Source of the DNA: Brevundimonas sp.
GTDB lineage: Bacteria; Pseudomonadota; Alphaproteobacteria; Caulobacterales; Caulobacteraceae
Assembly: GCA_024711185.1 (NCBI GenBank)
Contig: JANJTI010000220.1
Span: forward strand, 1-10,082
DNA length: 10,082 nt
Direction of reading: 5' to 3'
Shown here in pieces: positions 1 to 6,360 of this stretch. Each line of letters starts with the position of its first letter. Position 1 is the first letter of the stretch. The translations under genes were made by a program, and so were the position numbers. A model generated the notes under the pieces. That model had not been told where the DNA came from and made no database searches. It saw nothing but the letters and a program-made list of their open reading frames with translations.

Positions 1-860
1 CCCTCGCGGCCAAACACGCTGCGCAGGCGCAGATCGGTCTGCGGGAAGGGGATCTCCACCCCGGCCTGTTCGAGCGCGTCGGCGATGGCCCAGGTGTAGG
101 CGGCGTGCATGGCGGCCGGTCGTTTGGCCGCCTCCAGGGTCGGCCAGACGAGCAACACGAAGTCCAGACCGCTCTCGCCGAAACCGACCAGCCAGACCTG
201 GCTCCGGCGGGCCTCGGTCTCGGGCAGGGTGAAGGGGCTGGCGCGGGCCGCGGCCAGCACCGCCTCGCGCACCTTCGCCCGGTCGGCGCCGTAGGCGACG
301 GCGAACGGGATGTGGATGCGCCGGGTGTCCCCCTTGAGCGTCCAGTTGGTCACCCGGCCCTCTATCAGGGACGAGTTGGGGACGATGATATTGACGTTGT
401 CGTTGGAGCGGATGCGGGTGGCGCGTGGCCCGATCTCGGCCACCATGCCACGCACCTCGCCGTCGAGTTCGACATAGTCCCCGACCCCGACCATGCGGTC
501 GAAGATCAGGAAAATGCCGGAGACGAACTCCTTGACCACGCCCTGCAGGCCGAGGCCGACGCCGATGCCGATGGCCCCGGCGAACACCGCCAGCGACGAC
601 AGGTTCAGTCCGGCGGCCGAGAGGGCGGCGAACGCTCCAACGATGACGAGGCCGTAGCTGGCCAGCTTCTCGAGGAGGTAGAGCGCCGCCGCGCTGCGGG
701 TCGACCGGTCGCGCAGCCGGCACAGGGCCCGGCTGGCCAGACGGGAGGCGATCCAGGCCACGAGGAAGATCGCCAGGCCGGTGACGAGGCCGCCGATGGT
801 GACCGTCGCGCCGCCCAGGCGGAAGAGCTGCCCCTGATCGATCTCGGCGAGCGAAAGCAT
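1..860 (-). CDS. MscS-family mechanosensitive ion channel (3' end cut by window edge)
   Basis: Small-conductance mechanosensitive channel of the inner membrane, expected to open under membrane tension and release solutes during osmotic downshock. Reading the minus strand from the ATG at 858-860 gives 286 codons with no stop before the left edge. Hydrophobic segments lie at about residues 18-45 and 62-83. A Gly/Ala-rich pore helix lies at about 88-120 (AVFAGAIGIGVGLGLQG), followed by the FDRMVGVGDYVELDG turn at 120-134. The MscS beta-domain signature NDNVNIIVPNSSL is at 153-165. E. coli MscS is 286 residues, so only a short C-terminus should be missing. No ribosome binding site precedes the ATG. 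An in-frame GTG at 894-896 has an AGG about 6 bases upstream and is an alternative start. The gene diverges from the alkyltransferase gene with about 100 bases between them. The family is certain; the exact start is not. Confidence 0.93.
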   Translation of the reverse strand, partial: MLSLAEIDQGQLFRLGGATVTIGGLVTGLAIFLVAWIASRLASRALCRLRDRSTRSAAALYLLEKLASYGLVIVGAFAALSAAGLNLSSLAVFAGAIGIGVGLGLQGVVKEFVSGIFLIFDRMVGVGDYVELDGEVRGMVAEIGPRATRIRSNDNVNIIVPNSSLIEGRVTNWTLKGDTRRIHIPFAVAYGADRAKVREAVLAAARASPFTLPETEARRSQVWLVGFGESGLDFVLLVWPTLEAAKRPAAMHAAYTWAIADALEQAGVEIPFPQTDLRLRSVFGRE

Positions 861-961
861 GGCCGTGGAGCGCGCCGCGCGGGAACCCGGTTCCACGGCG
901 GCCTGCGAGAGCGGGGCCGAAAACCGCGCGCGGGCGCGCGTGGCTGCGGTACAGTGACGGC

Positions 962-1489
962 ATGGATGACGCCGCGCCGCAGCGCCTGACCCTGTCGTCG
1001 ATCGACACCCCGATCGGGCCGATGGCCTTCGCCAGCGACCCGGACGGGCGGGTGCGGGGCGCGAGTTTCGGGGAAGGGCTGGAGCGCACGATGCAGCGGG
1101 TATGGCCGGCGGCGGAGCTGGCGGCGGGGCCGCCGCCGGAACCGGTGCGATCGGCGCTGGCGGCCTACTTCGCCGGCGAGACGGAGGCGCTGCGGCGGAT
1201 CGCCTGGTCGCTGGGCGGGGCGGCCGCGGGCGACGGCTTCCAGGCGCGGGTGTGGCGGGCGCTGGCGGAGATTCCGGCGGGCGCGACGATCAGCTACGGC
1301 GAGATGGCGAAGCGCGCCGGGGAGCCCGGCGCCGCGCAGGCGGCGGGCGTGGCGCTGAATCGCAACCCCATCCCGCTGGTGCTGCCATGCCATCGCGTGA
1401 TCGGCGCGGACGGAGCCATGGTCGGCTTCGGCGGCGGACTGGAGCGCAAGACGTGGCTGCTGAGGCACGAAGGCGCGCTGTTGATCTAG
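962..1489 (+). CDS. ogt: Methylated-DNA--protein-cysteine methyltransferase (O6-alkylguanine repair)
   Basis: Suicide DNA-repair protein that transfers the alkyl group from O6-alkylguanine to its own cysteine. At 175 residues it has the usual length of single-domain Ogt/AGT. The C-terminal domain is clear: GDGFQARVWRALAEIPAGATISYGE at about 90-114 holds the DNA-binding entry and the tyrosine of the SYGE motif. NPIPLVLPCHRVIGADG at 135-151 contains the acceptor Cys143 in the invariant PCHRV motif. GFGGGLERKTWLLRHEG follows at 155-171. The N-terminal part (1-85) is the typical poorly conserved ribonuclease-H-like domain. One residue is odd: the arginine of the RAVG segment before the NP motif, the 'arginine finger' in human AGT (Arg128), is Gln126 here (AAQAAG). 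The cysteine is retained, so this is not an alkyltransferase-like (ATL) protein. The ATG at 962 is preceded only by a weak GTGACGG. The gene appears monocistronic, with no Ada-type regulator domain. Confidence 0.95.
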   Translation: MDDAAPQRLTLSSIDTPIGPMAFASDPDGRVRGASFGEGLERTMQRVWPAAELAAGPPPEPVRSALAAYFAGETEALRRIAWSLGGAAAGDGFQARVWRALAEIPAGATISYGEMAKRAGEPGAAQAAGVALNRNPIPLVLPCHRVIGADGAMVGFGGGLERKTWLLRHEGALLI

Positions 1490-1586
1490 GGCGCGCGACG
1501 CGCTCCGCGTCCGGATCGGGACAGGGCCCTGGCACGACCCTTGCGGCGCTCCGCCCGGGTCCATGGATCCGGTGCCAGGTTGAGAC

Positions 1587-1663
1587 GGGCGTTTAGCTCA
1601 GACGCGCAGAGCGGCGGTCACTTAAGCCGCAGGTCCGTGGTTCAAGTCCACGAGCGCCCTCCA
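1587..1663 (+). tRNA. tRNA-like gene, anticodon CTT (Lys), with abnormal invariant positions
   Basis: A full cloverleaf can be drawn. The acceptor stem is GGGCGTT (1587-1593) with AGCGCCC (1653-1659). The D stem is GCTC (1596-1599) with GAGC (1609-1612). The anticodon stem is GCGGT (1614-1618) with GCCGC (1626-1630), including one G-U pair. The variable loop is AGGTC, and the T stem is CGTGG (1636-1640) with CCACG (1648-1652) around the normal loop TTCAAGT. The discriminator is T1660, followed by an encoded CCA (1661-1663). The anticodon loop CACTTAA puts CTT at 1621-1623, which would read AAG (Lys). Three features are unlike a normal tRNA-Lys. Position 33 is A (1620) instead of the near-universal U. 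The D loop AGACGCGCA has a C separating G18 and G19. The discriminator is U, where bacterial lysine tRNAs normally carry A. It may be a decaying pseudogene, a tRNA with a non-ribosomal job, or a rare functional variant. The small protein gene begins 25 bases after the CCA. Confidence 0.75.
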
Positions 1664-1688
1664 ACGGCACTGTGATGGAGAGTGAAGC

Positions 1689-1985
1689 GTGCAGTCATCC
1701 GCGGTCGTCAGCGAGCCCACTCCGAACGCGAGCGAGCACGGCGAGCGCACCGGCGCCCCCTATCCGGGCGCGTATCTCTCCGGTCGGGAGGGGGCGCCGT
1801 TCGGCCAGCCGCGTCCGGTCCCTCCCCGCAGGGCGCGGCCCCGACGGCAGGCCTCCGATATGCGGCCGGGGCCCGAGACGTCCGAGGATGAACAGCTGGA
1901 CGATCTGATATTCAGCTGGCGGCGACTGACCGACCCCAGGCTGAGGAAGCTGGCGATCCAGATCATCCGCTCGATGGCGGCCTGA
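1689..1985 (+). CDS. Small protein of unknown function with a C-terminal amphipathic helix region
   Basis: The GTG start at 1689 has a good ribosome binding site (GGAG at 1677-1680), giving 98 residues. The first 55 or so residues are rich in Pro, Arg, Gly and Ser and look disordered. The last 34 (EDEQLDDLIFSWRRLTDPRL and what follows) look like folded helix. That end resembles, to my eye, the C-terminal LxxxFxRIxDPxLRxxxLxLVRxLA helix seen after the HTH domain in many alphaproteobacterial Xre regulators, but no HTH is present here. A second possible start is the ATG at 1860, which would leave only the 41-residue conserved-looking part. It ends 2 bases before the GTG of the GNAT gene, so the two are very probably co-translated, and both may be transcribed with the preceding tRNA-like gene. 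I do not recognise the family, and the function is unknown. Confidence 0.6.
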   Translation: MQSSAVVSEPTPNASEHGERTGAPYPGAYLSGREGAPFGQPRPVPPRRARPRRQASDMRPGPETSEDEQLDDLIFSWRRLTDPRLRKLAIQIIRSMAA

Positions 1986-1987
1986 GG

Positions 1988-3133
1988 GTGGCGCAGATCA
2001 GGGACGTTCAGCCGACCGACTGGGAGGCTCTCAACCGTCTTCACCGCTGGGCCTGGTTTCCCGAACGCAGCGAACAGGGGTGGGCGTGGCTTCACCGGTT
2101 CGGCAAGGGCGCTCCGGGATGGGTGCTGGAAGACGAGCTGGGCGTATGCGGCTTTCTGGGCAACATCCGACAGGACTACGCCGCCGGAGAGCGGCGTCTC
2201 TGCGCGGCCACGGGATACTCGCTGATCGTCCTGCCCCGGGCCAAAGGGGGCTCCGGACCCCTGCTGGACGCATTTCGTCGTCAGCCGAGCGTCTTCGCGA
2301 CCTCCATCCTCAACGGCAACGCCCGGTCGGCGCCGATCTACGCCCGCAACGGGTTTGTCCCCTTCCCCCCCGACTGGGCCGACGCGAAGATCGTGTGGCC
2401 GCTCGCGCCCTTCACGATTCTCTCGGAACGCATCGCCCGATCGGTCTACCGCCGCCGCCGACCGGCCCGCGAACTGTTCGCCGCCTCCCGGCGCGCGGGG
2501 CTTGATCACGGGCCCCGGCAGCTGGTGGCTCTCGATCCGTGGAGGGACGCGGCGGCGATCGACTGTTTCGACCACGATCTGCGCCGCTCGGACGCGCTGC
2601 TGGCGGCCAGATCCGCTGGCGCCTTTCAGGACCGCCTGTCAGATCCCGACGCCTCGGCCCCGCCTGTCCTCTTCGGCTGGCGTGAGGACGATCGTCTGGT
2701 CGCTCTCGCTCTCGCCAAGGTCGGAAAGATGTCCGAGTGCGAGGCGCCGATCCTCGACGTCATCGATCTCGCCTGGCTGGAGCCCGACGGCGAAGGGCCT
2801 GCAGCGCGCCTGCTGGCTGAACTGCGGTTGCACGGGCGCAGGATCGGGGCGTCTCGCCTCCGCCTTTCGGTCGTCACCGCGGCGTCGGCGCGGATCGCGC
2901 AGAGCGTTCCGGGCGGCCTGATCCGACGAGGTCACGTGCACGCCCACGTCAGCTTCGCCGCCCATGCCGACGATCTTCCGCCGTGGCGCCCGACGCCGTA
3001 CGATGGCGACTTCGGCTTCTTCCTTCGTTCCCCGCCTCCGGCGAGGGCGACGCCCGGTCAGGGGCCGGAAGCGCTATCGTTCCTCTCTCCGCGGCAAGAC
3101 GCGGAAGAGCGCCGTTTCCAGGCGCATCCATGA
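1988..3133 (+). CDS. Probable double-domain GNAT-fold acyltransferase
   Basis: A 381-residue cytosolic protein that reads as two GNAT-like halves. In the N-terminal half, an acceptor-side segment (residues 1-60, with WVLEDELGVCGFLGNI as the central strands) leads to GYSLIVLPRAKGGSGPLLDAF (76-96). That segment matches the beta4/alpha3 region that binds acyl-CoA pyrophosphate, usually with an R/Q-x-x-G-x-G/A loop. NGNARSAPIYARNGFV (109-124) is the typical alpha4-beta6 ending of acetyltransferases. A second, more diverged copy spans about 205-345 (VLFGWREDDRLVALALAKVG; ARLLAELRLHGRRIGASRLRL). The substrate cannot be read from the sequence. GTG 1988 is chosen because it lies 2 bases after the upstream stop, indicating translational coupling. 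Codons such as CTT, CGT, GCT, GTT and TCT are commoner than in neighbouring genes, which suggests a different history or low expression. The last 45 residues are Pro/Arg/Gln-rich and look disordered. Confidence 0.7.
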   Translation: MAQIRDVQPTDWEALNRLHRWAWFPERSEQGWAWLHRFGKGAPGWVLEDELGVCGFLGNIRQDYAAGERRLCAATGYSLIVLPRAKGGSGPLLDAFRRQPSVFATSILNGNARSAPIYARNGFVPFPPDWADAKIVWPLAPFTILSERIARSVYRRRRPARELFAASRRAGLDHGPRQLVALDPWRDAAAIDCFDHDLRRSDALLAARSAGAFQDRLSDPDASAPPVLFGWREDDRLVALALAKVGKMSECEAPILDVIDLAWLEPDGEGPAARLLAELRLHGRRIGASRLRLSVVTAASARIAQSVPGGLIRRGHVHAHVSFAAHADDLPPWRPTPYDGDFGFFLRSPPPARATPGQGPEALSFLSPRQDAEERRFQAHP

Positions 3134-3173
3134 TGGACGCCCTCTGGCTGCTGACCCCGGTCCGCGCGGCCGC

Positions 3174-4466
3174 CTAGCCGAACAGCCCGATCAGCTCCCG
3201 CCCGGCCAGCACGCAGAACAGCACGCCGCCGGCCGCGAGCATGGCGTTGGAGAGCGCGCGGCTGCGCCATTCGGCGGGGGTTCGCCTGGAGTTGAGCAGC
3301 CAGAGCAGGGTCAGGGCGAGGAAGGGCATGAACAACGCCCCGAGCGCGCCGTAGGCGACGATGAGGCCGAAGGGGCGGTCCATGAACAGCAGCAGCATGG
3401 GCGGGAAGGTCAGCCAAAGCAGATAGCCGCGGTAAGGACGGCTGGATTCGCGCGTCGTGGTCGGGTCGGCGGGACGGCCGCCGACGTGGGTCCAGAAGTC
3501 GGCGAACATCAGGCTGACGCCCTGCCAGACGCCGATCAGGGACGAGAAGCTGGCGGCGAAGAAGCCGACCAGGAACATCGTCCCGACGAGGTCGCCGAAG
3601 CGCTCGCGGAGGACCCGGTCGAGGTCCAGCAGGCCGCGGTCGCCGCCGGCGAGAGCGATGCCGGAGGCGTAGAGCAGTTCGGCTCCGACGATGAGCATGG
3701 CGATGACGAACAGGCCGGTGACGGCGTAGCCGACGCGGTTGTCCAGGCGCATGACACGCATCCACGCCGGACCGCGCCAGCCCTTCTGGCCGATCCAGTA
3801 GCCGTAGGCGGCCAGGGTGATGGTGCCGCCCACGCCGCCGATCAGCCCGAGGGTGTAGAAGGCCGAGCCCGCCGGCAGGGTCGGTATGAGGCCGCGGATG
3901 AGGGCGGGAAGGTCGGGGGCCACGATGACGGCGAGGCCGACGACGGTGACGAACATCACCGCGACGAGGCCGGTCATCAGCTTCTCGAACACCGGATAGC
4001 GGTTGAACCAGACGAGGATCAGGCCGAGCACGCCGCAGATCATCGCCCACGCCTTGAGGTCGAGCGCCAGCGGCGTGCGGTCCAGCAGCGCCGCCAGCGG
4101 CAGGGCCGAGGCGGTCATGGCCGTGGCCCCGTAGACGAAGCCCCAGACCACCACATAGACGCCGAAATAGGCGCTGGCCCAGTTGAGCCGACCGCCGAAC
4201 CAGCCGGGGCCGAGGCTGGACCAGCCTTCGAAGATGGTGCGCCCCGAGGCGAGCGACCAGCGGCCGACCGCCTCGGCCAGCGAGATCTTCAACAGGGTCC
4301 CGACCAGGGCGGCCCATAGCAGGGCGTAGCCGAACTTCGAGCCGGCGACGAGCGTGGCGACGAGATCGCCCGCCCCCACGCCGGTGGCGGCCGCGACCAC
4401 CCCGGGGCCGATCAATCGCCAGCGGGAGCCGGGGGGCGGCGCGGTTTCGGTGGGAGCGTCGGACAT
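3174..4466 (-). CDS. NRAMP-related (SLC11-like) transporter lacking the canonical metal-site motifs
   Basis: A 430-residue inner-membrane protein with about 11 hydrophobic helices and the overall NRAMP pattern: GPGVVAAATGVGAGDLVATL in TM1 (20-39), LLKISLAEAVGRWSLASG at 58-75, GGVGGTITLAAYGYWIGQKG in TM6 (210-229), and FFAASFSSLIGVWQG at 302-316. Classical NRAMP proteins coordinate Mn2+/Fe2+ with the DPGN motif in TM1 and the MPH motif in TM6. Here TM1 reads GAGD and the TM6 equivalent reads T-L-A (217-219), so the Asp, Asn and Met ligands are not in their usual places. Relatives of this kind include the NRAMP-related Mg2+ transporters, but substrate and even transport activity are open. The ATG at 4464-4466 has AGAGG about 8 bases upstream. 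The gene converges on the GNAT gene (40-base gap) and diverges from the Xre operon, sharing a 140-base control region. Confidence 0.88.
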   Translation of the reverse strand: MSDAPTETAPPPGSRWRLIGPGVVAAATGVGAGDLVATLVAGSKFGYALLWAALVGTLLKISLAEAVGRWSLASGRTIFEGWSSLGPGWFGGRLNWASAYFGVYVVVWGFVYGATAMTASALPLAALLDRTPLALDLKAWAMICGVLGLILVWFNRYPVFEKLMTGLVAVMFVTVVGLAVIVAPDLPALIRGLIPTLPAGSAFYTLGLIGGVGGTITLAAYGYWIGQKGWRGPAWMRVMRLDNRVGYAVTGLFVIAMLIVGAELLYASGIALAGGDRGLLDLDRVLRERFGDLVGTMFLVGFFAASFSSLIGVWQGVSLMFADFWTHVGGRPADPTTTRESSRPYRGYLLWLTFPPMLLLFMDRPFGLIVAYGALGALFMPFLALTLLWLLNSRRTPAEWRSRALSNAMLAAGGVLFCVLAGRELIGLFG

Positions 4467-4540
4467 CGGTCGGCCTCTGCGGAATGGCGCAGCCTAGCCG
4501 CGCCGCCGGCCCCTTGTCGCCTGCCTCCGCCGGCGCGGGC

Positions 4541-4592
4541 TTGACTCGATGTAACCCATAGGTGATATGTAACCCCAAGGTTACAACAAGTT
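4541..4592. promoter_or_regulatory. Candidate promoter and palindromic operator before the membrane protein/Xre operon
   Basis: The palindrome TGTAACCCCAAGGTTACA (4568-4585) has perfect 7-base arms around a CCAA spacer. A third copy of the half-site, TGTAACC, lies at 4550-4556, exactly 18 bases upstream in direct orientation. A possible rightward promoter is TTGACT (4541-4546) with GATATG (4564-4569) at 17-base spacing. The half-site would then sit in its spacer and the palindrome over the -10 and start site, the geometry of a repressor operator. On the minus strand, TTGTTG and TATCAC flank the palindrome at 16-base spacing, so the site could also govern the divergent NRAMP-related gene. The natural candidate binder is the Xre protein encoded 700 bases downstream in the same operon. 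The repeats are seen directly; the promoter and regulator assignments are inferred. Confidence 0.6.
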
Positions 4593-4606
4593 TCGGGGTG
4601 AGCGGG

Positions 4607-5290
4607 ATGAACGGGCAGGAGCTTGCGGGCGCGGAGCGGCGGCGTTCGCGCAGATTTCGCCAAGGGCTCGCGGCGCTGGCGGCGGGGGCCCTCGCCACGG
4701 CGATCGGCTTCGCCTTCGGCCTGGCGCGGAGCGGCGACGCCGCCACCGGCTGGGGCGTGCTGGCCGGGGTCGGCTTCGGCGTGATGCTGATGGGCGGCGC
4801 GGCGGCCTGGCTGAACCGGCCGGGCGACCGCGGCTGGATGGCCGAGGCGCAGGGCGGCAAGCGCGAACGGCTGCAGTCGCGCCGGGCGCAGCAGCTGTTC
4901 CTGTTCCCGCTGGTCGCGCTGGTCTTCCTCGGCCTCGCCGTCCAGCCGGTCGGTCGCGTGGTCGCCGGCGAGGGCGGGTTGCGCGACCTGCTGTGGGTCC
5001 TCCTCCCTGTCCTCTACGCCTGGGTCACCGCCGCCGTGGCCATGGGCTGGGACCACCACTCCCGCCAGAACCGGCGCTGGCTCGAGGACGAGCTGACCGT
5101 GGTGCTGCGCGCGCGGGCGATGACGGCCGCCTTCTTCGTGCTGATGAGCGGAGCCACCGTCGCCCTGGCGCTGATGCTCGTGCGGCCGGGGGTCGGAGCC
5201 GTGGCCCTGCTGGCCGCGCTGGCGGCGGGCGGCGTGACGGCCGGCGCCCGCTTCGCCTGGCTGGACCGGGAGGCGGGTCGCGATGGGTGA
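4607..5290 (+). CDS. Multi-pass membrane protein paired with an Xre regulator
   Basis: A 227-residue protein with about six hydrophobic segments (roughly 18-40, 47-69, 97-116, 126-147, 171-192, 196-215) and short polar loops rich in Arg. There is one longer loop at about 70-95, and the signature DELTVVLRARAMTAA falls at 161-175. I know of no enzymatic motif in it. Alphaproteobacteria commonly encode such a membrane protein immediately before a small YgzD-like Xre protein, and the pair is thought to act together, but its role is not established. The ATG at 4607, preceded by GGTGAGCGGG, is preferred. The frame stays open 15 codons further up to a GTG at 4562, but that start would lie inside the operator palindrome region. 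It overlaps the Xre gene by 8 bases, so the two are translationally coupled. Confidence 0.8.
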   Translation: MNGQELAGAERRRSRRFRQGLAALAAGALATAIGFAFGLARSGDAATGWGVLAGVGFGVMLMGGAAAWLNRPGDRGWMAEAQGGKRERLQSRRAQQLFLFPLVALVFLGLAVQPVGRVVAGEGGLRDLLWVLLPVLYAWVTAAVAMGWDHHSRQNRRWLEDELTVVLRARAMTAAFFVLMSGATVALALMLVRPGVGAVALLAALAAGGVTAGARFAWLDREAGRDG

Positions 5291-5492
5291 TCCGCGGCTG
5301 GCTTCGCGCCTGAAGGAGGCGCGCACCGCGGCCGGGCTGACCCAGGCGGAGCTGGCGGAGCGCGCCGGGGTGTCGCGCAAGACGGTCAACACGGTGGAGA
5401 ACGGCGTCTTCGTCCCCTCGACCCTGCTGGCGCTGAGCCTGGCGCGGGCCTTGGGCGTCGCCGTCGAGGATCTGTTCTGGCTGGCCGACTGA
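5283..5492 (+). CDS. Small Xre/Cro-CI family helix-turn-helix regulator
   Basis: A 69-residue protein made almost wholly of one HTH_3 domain. Helices 1-2 cover SRLKEARTAAGLTQAELAER (8-27). The recognition segment is GVSRKTVNTVENG at 29-41, and the usual closing pattern PSTLLALSLARALGVAVEDL follows at 45-64. It lacks any ligand or dimerisation domain, like the YgzD-type regulators found beside membrane proteins. Its ATG lies inside the 3' end of the membrane-protein gene (overlap ATGGGTGA), so they form one operon. The TGTAACC palindrome in front of that operon is a plausible autoregulatory site. A role in sensing together with the membrane partner is possible but is not shown by the sequence. 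Confidence 0.93.
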   Translation: MGDPRLASRLKEARTAAGLTQAELAERAGVSRKTVNTVENGVFVPSTLLALSLARALGVAVEDLFWLAD

Positions 5493-5532
5493 GCCTCTCG
5501 TGCGGCGGGGCGGGACCGGCTAGGGCTGGCGC

Positions 5533-6357
5533 ATGACCGCCCTGCCCCTGAACGAGCTGCTGAGCCTCCTCGCCGCGATGATCGCCGCGGGACTGGTCGG
5601 CGGACTGGTCGCGGGGCTGTTCGGGGTGGGCGGCGGCACGGTGATCGTGCCGGCGCTGTTCTACGCCTTCGAGGTGCTCGGCGTCGGCGGCGAGGGCAAT
5701 CTGCACACCGCCATCGGCACCTCCCTGCTGACCATCGTCGCCACCAGCTGGCGCTCGCTGCGGGCGCACCGCAGCCATGGCGCGGTCGACGAGACGGTGC
5801 TGCGCAGCTGGACCCCGTGGGTCGGGGTGGGCGGCCTGATCGGCGCGGCCGTGGCCGGCGTGACCTCGATGGCGGGCCTGGCCCTGGTCTATGGCGTCTG
5901 CCTCGCGGCCATCGGCCTGCAGATGGGTCTGATGCCCGAGCGCTTCACCCTGCGCCGTGACCTGCCAACCGGCTGGGGCCGGCGGGCGACGGGAACCGTG
6001 ATCGGCGGCCTGTCGGCCATGCTGGGCATCGGCGGCGGCAGTTTCGGCGGGCTGACCATGACCCTGTGCGGGCGACCGATCCACCAGGCGGTGGCGACCG
6101 CCTCGGGCTTCGGCGTGGCCATCGGCGCGGCGGCGGCGGCGGGGTTCGTGGCGTTCGGCTGGGACGCGCCGGGACGACCGCCCTTGTCGGTCGGCTGGGT
6201 CAACGTCCCGGCGGCCGTGGTCATGGGCCTGCTGACCACCGCGGTGGCGCCGTGGGGGGCCCGGCTGGCGCACCGGCTGGATCGGCGCGTGCTGCGACGG
6301 GCCTTCGCGCTCTATCTGGTCGGCACGGCGCTGTCGGTGGTGGTGAAGGCGCTGTAG
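5533..6357 (+). CDS. TauE/SafE family membrane transporter (sulfite/organosulfonate exporter family)
   Basis: A 274-residue inner-membrane protein with about eight hydrophobic helices and the internal duplication of the family. The first repeat has LVAGLFGVGGGTVIVPALFY (25-44) followed by HTAIGTSLLTIVATS (58-72). The second has LSAMLGIGGGSFGGLTMTL (160-178) followed by HQAVATASGFGVAIG (184-198). The GxGGG loops and the small-residue helices define TauE/SafE. Known members export sulfite, sulfoacetate or related anions, but this family is broad and the substrate cannot be told here. The length is normal. The ATG is 40 bases after the Xre stop with no terminator between, so read-through from that operon is possible, though there is no functional link. 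It converges on the protease gene with 3 bases between stops. Confidence 0.93.
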   Translation: MTALPLNELLSLLAAMIAAGLVGGLVAGLFGVGGGTVIVPALFYAFEVLGVGGEGNLHTAIGTSLLTIVATSWRSLRAHRSHGAVDETVLRSWTPWVGVGGLIGAAVAGVTSMAGLALVYGVCLAAIGLQMGLMPERFTLRRDLPTGWGRRATGTVIGGLSAMLGIGGGSFGGLTMTLCGRPIHQAVATASGFGVAIGAAAAAGFVAFGWDAPGRPPLSVGWVNVPAAVVMGLLTTAVAPWGARLAHRLDRRVLRRAFALYLVGTALSVVVKAL

Positions 6358-6360
6358 GGC

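Noticed and set aside
925..940. Alternating CG tract between the divergent MscS and alkyltransferase genes (possible Z-DNA)
   Set aside because: Sixteen bases with one break in alternation is unremarkable at about 70% GC, and no promoter element coincides with it.
105..989. A 294-codon plus-strand frame opposite the MscS gene
   Set aside because: Composition is Gly/Asp/Glu/His-rich without motifs, and the opposite strand encodes an unmistakable MscS channel over the same bases.
1497..1511. Hairpin GACGCG-CTC-CGCGTC after the alkyltransferase gene as a terminator
   Set aside because: The stem is perfect but only six bases long and no T run follows. In DNA of this composition it is too weak to call.
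1587..3180. An integrated genetic island using the tRNA as attachment site
   Set aside because: No integrase was found and no repeat of the tRNA 3' end was seen downstream within the window, so only the codon-use difference supports transfer.
4498..4538. Inverted repeat CCGCGCCG/CGGCGCGG in the leader of the NRAMP-related gene
   Set aside because: Eight-base GC-only arms 25 bases apart are expected by chance here, and they do not touch the ribosome binding site.
3058..4860. A 600-codon minus-strand frame and a 451-codon plus-strand frame across the NRAMP-related gene
   Set aside because: Translations are Arg/Pro/Gly/His-rich low-complexity text with no family motifs. They are mirror frames produced by high GC at third positions of the transporter and membrane-protein genes.
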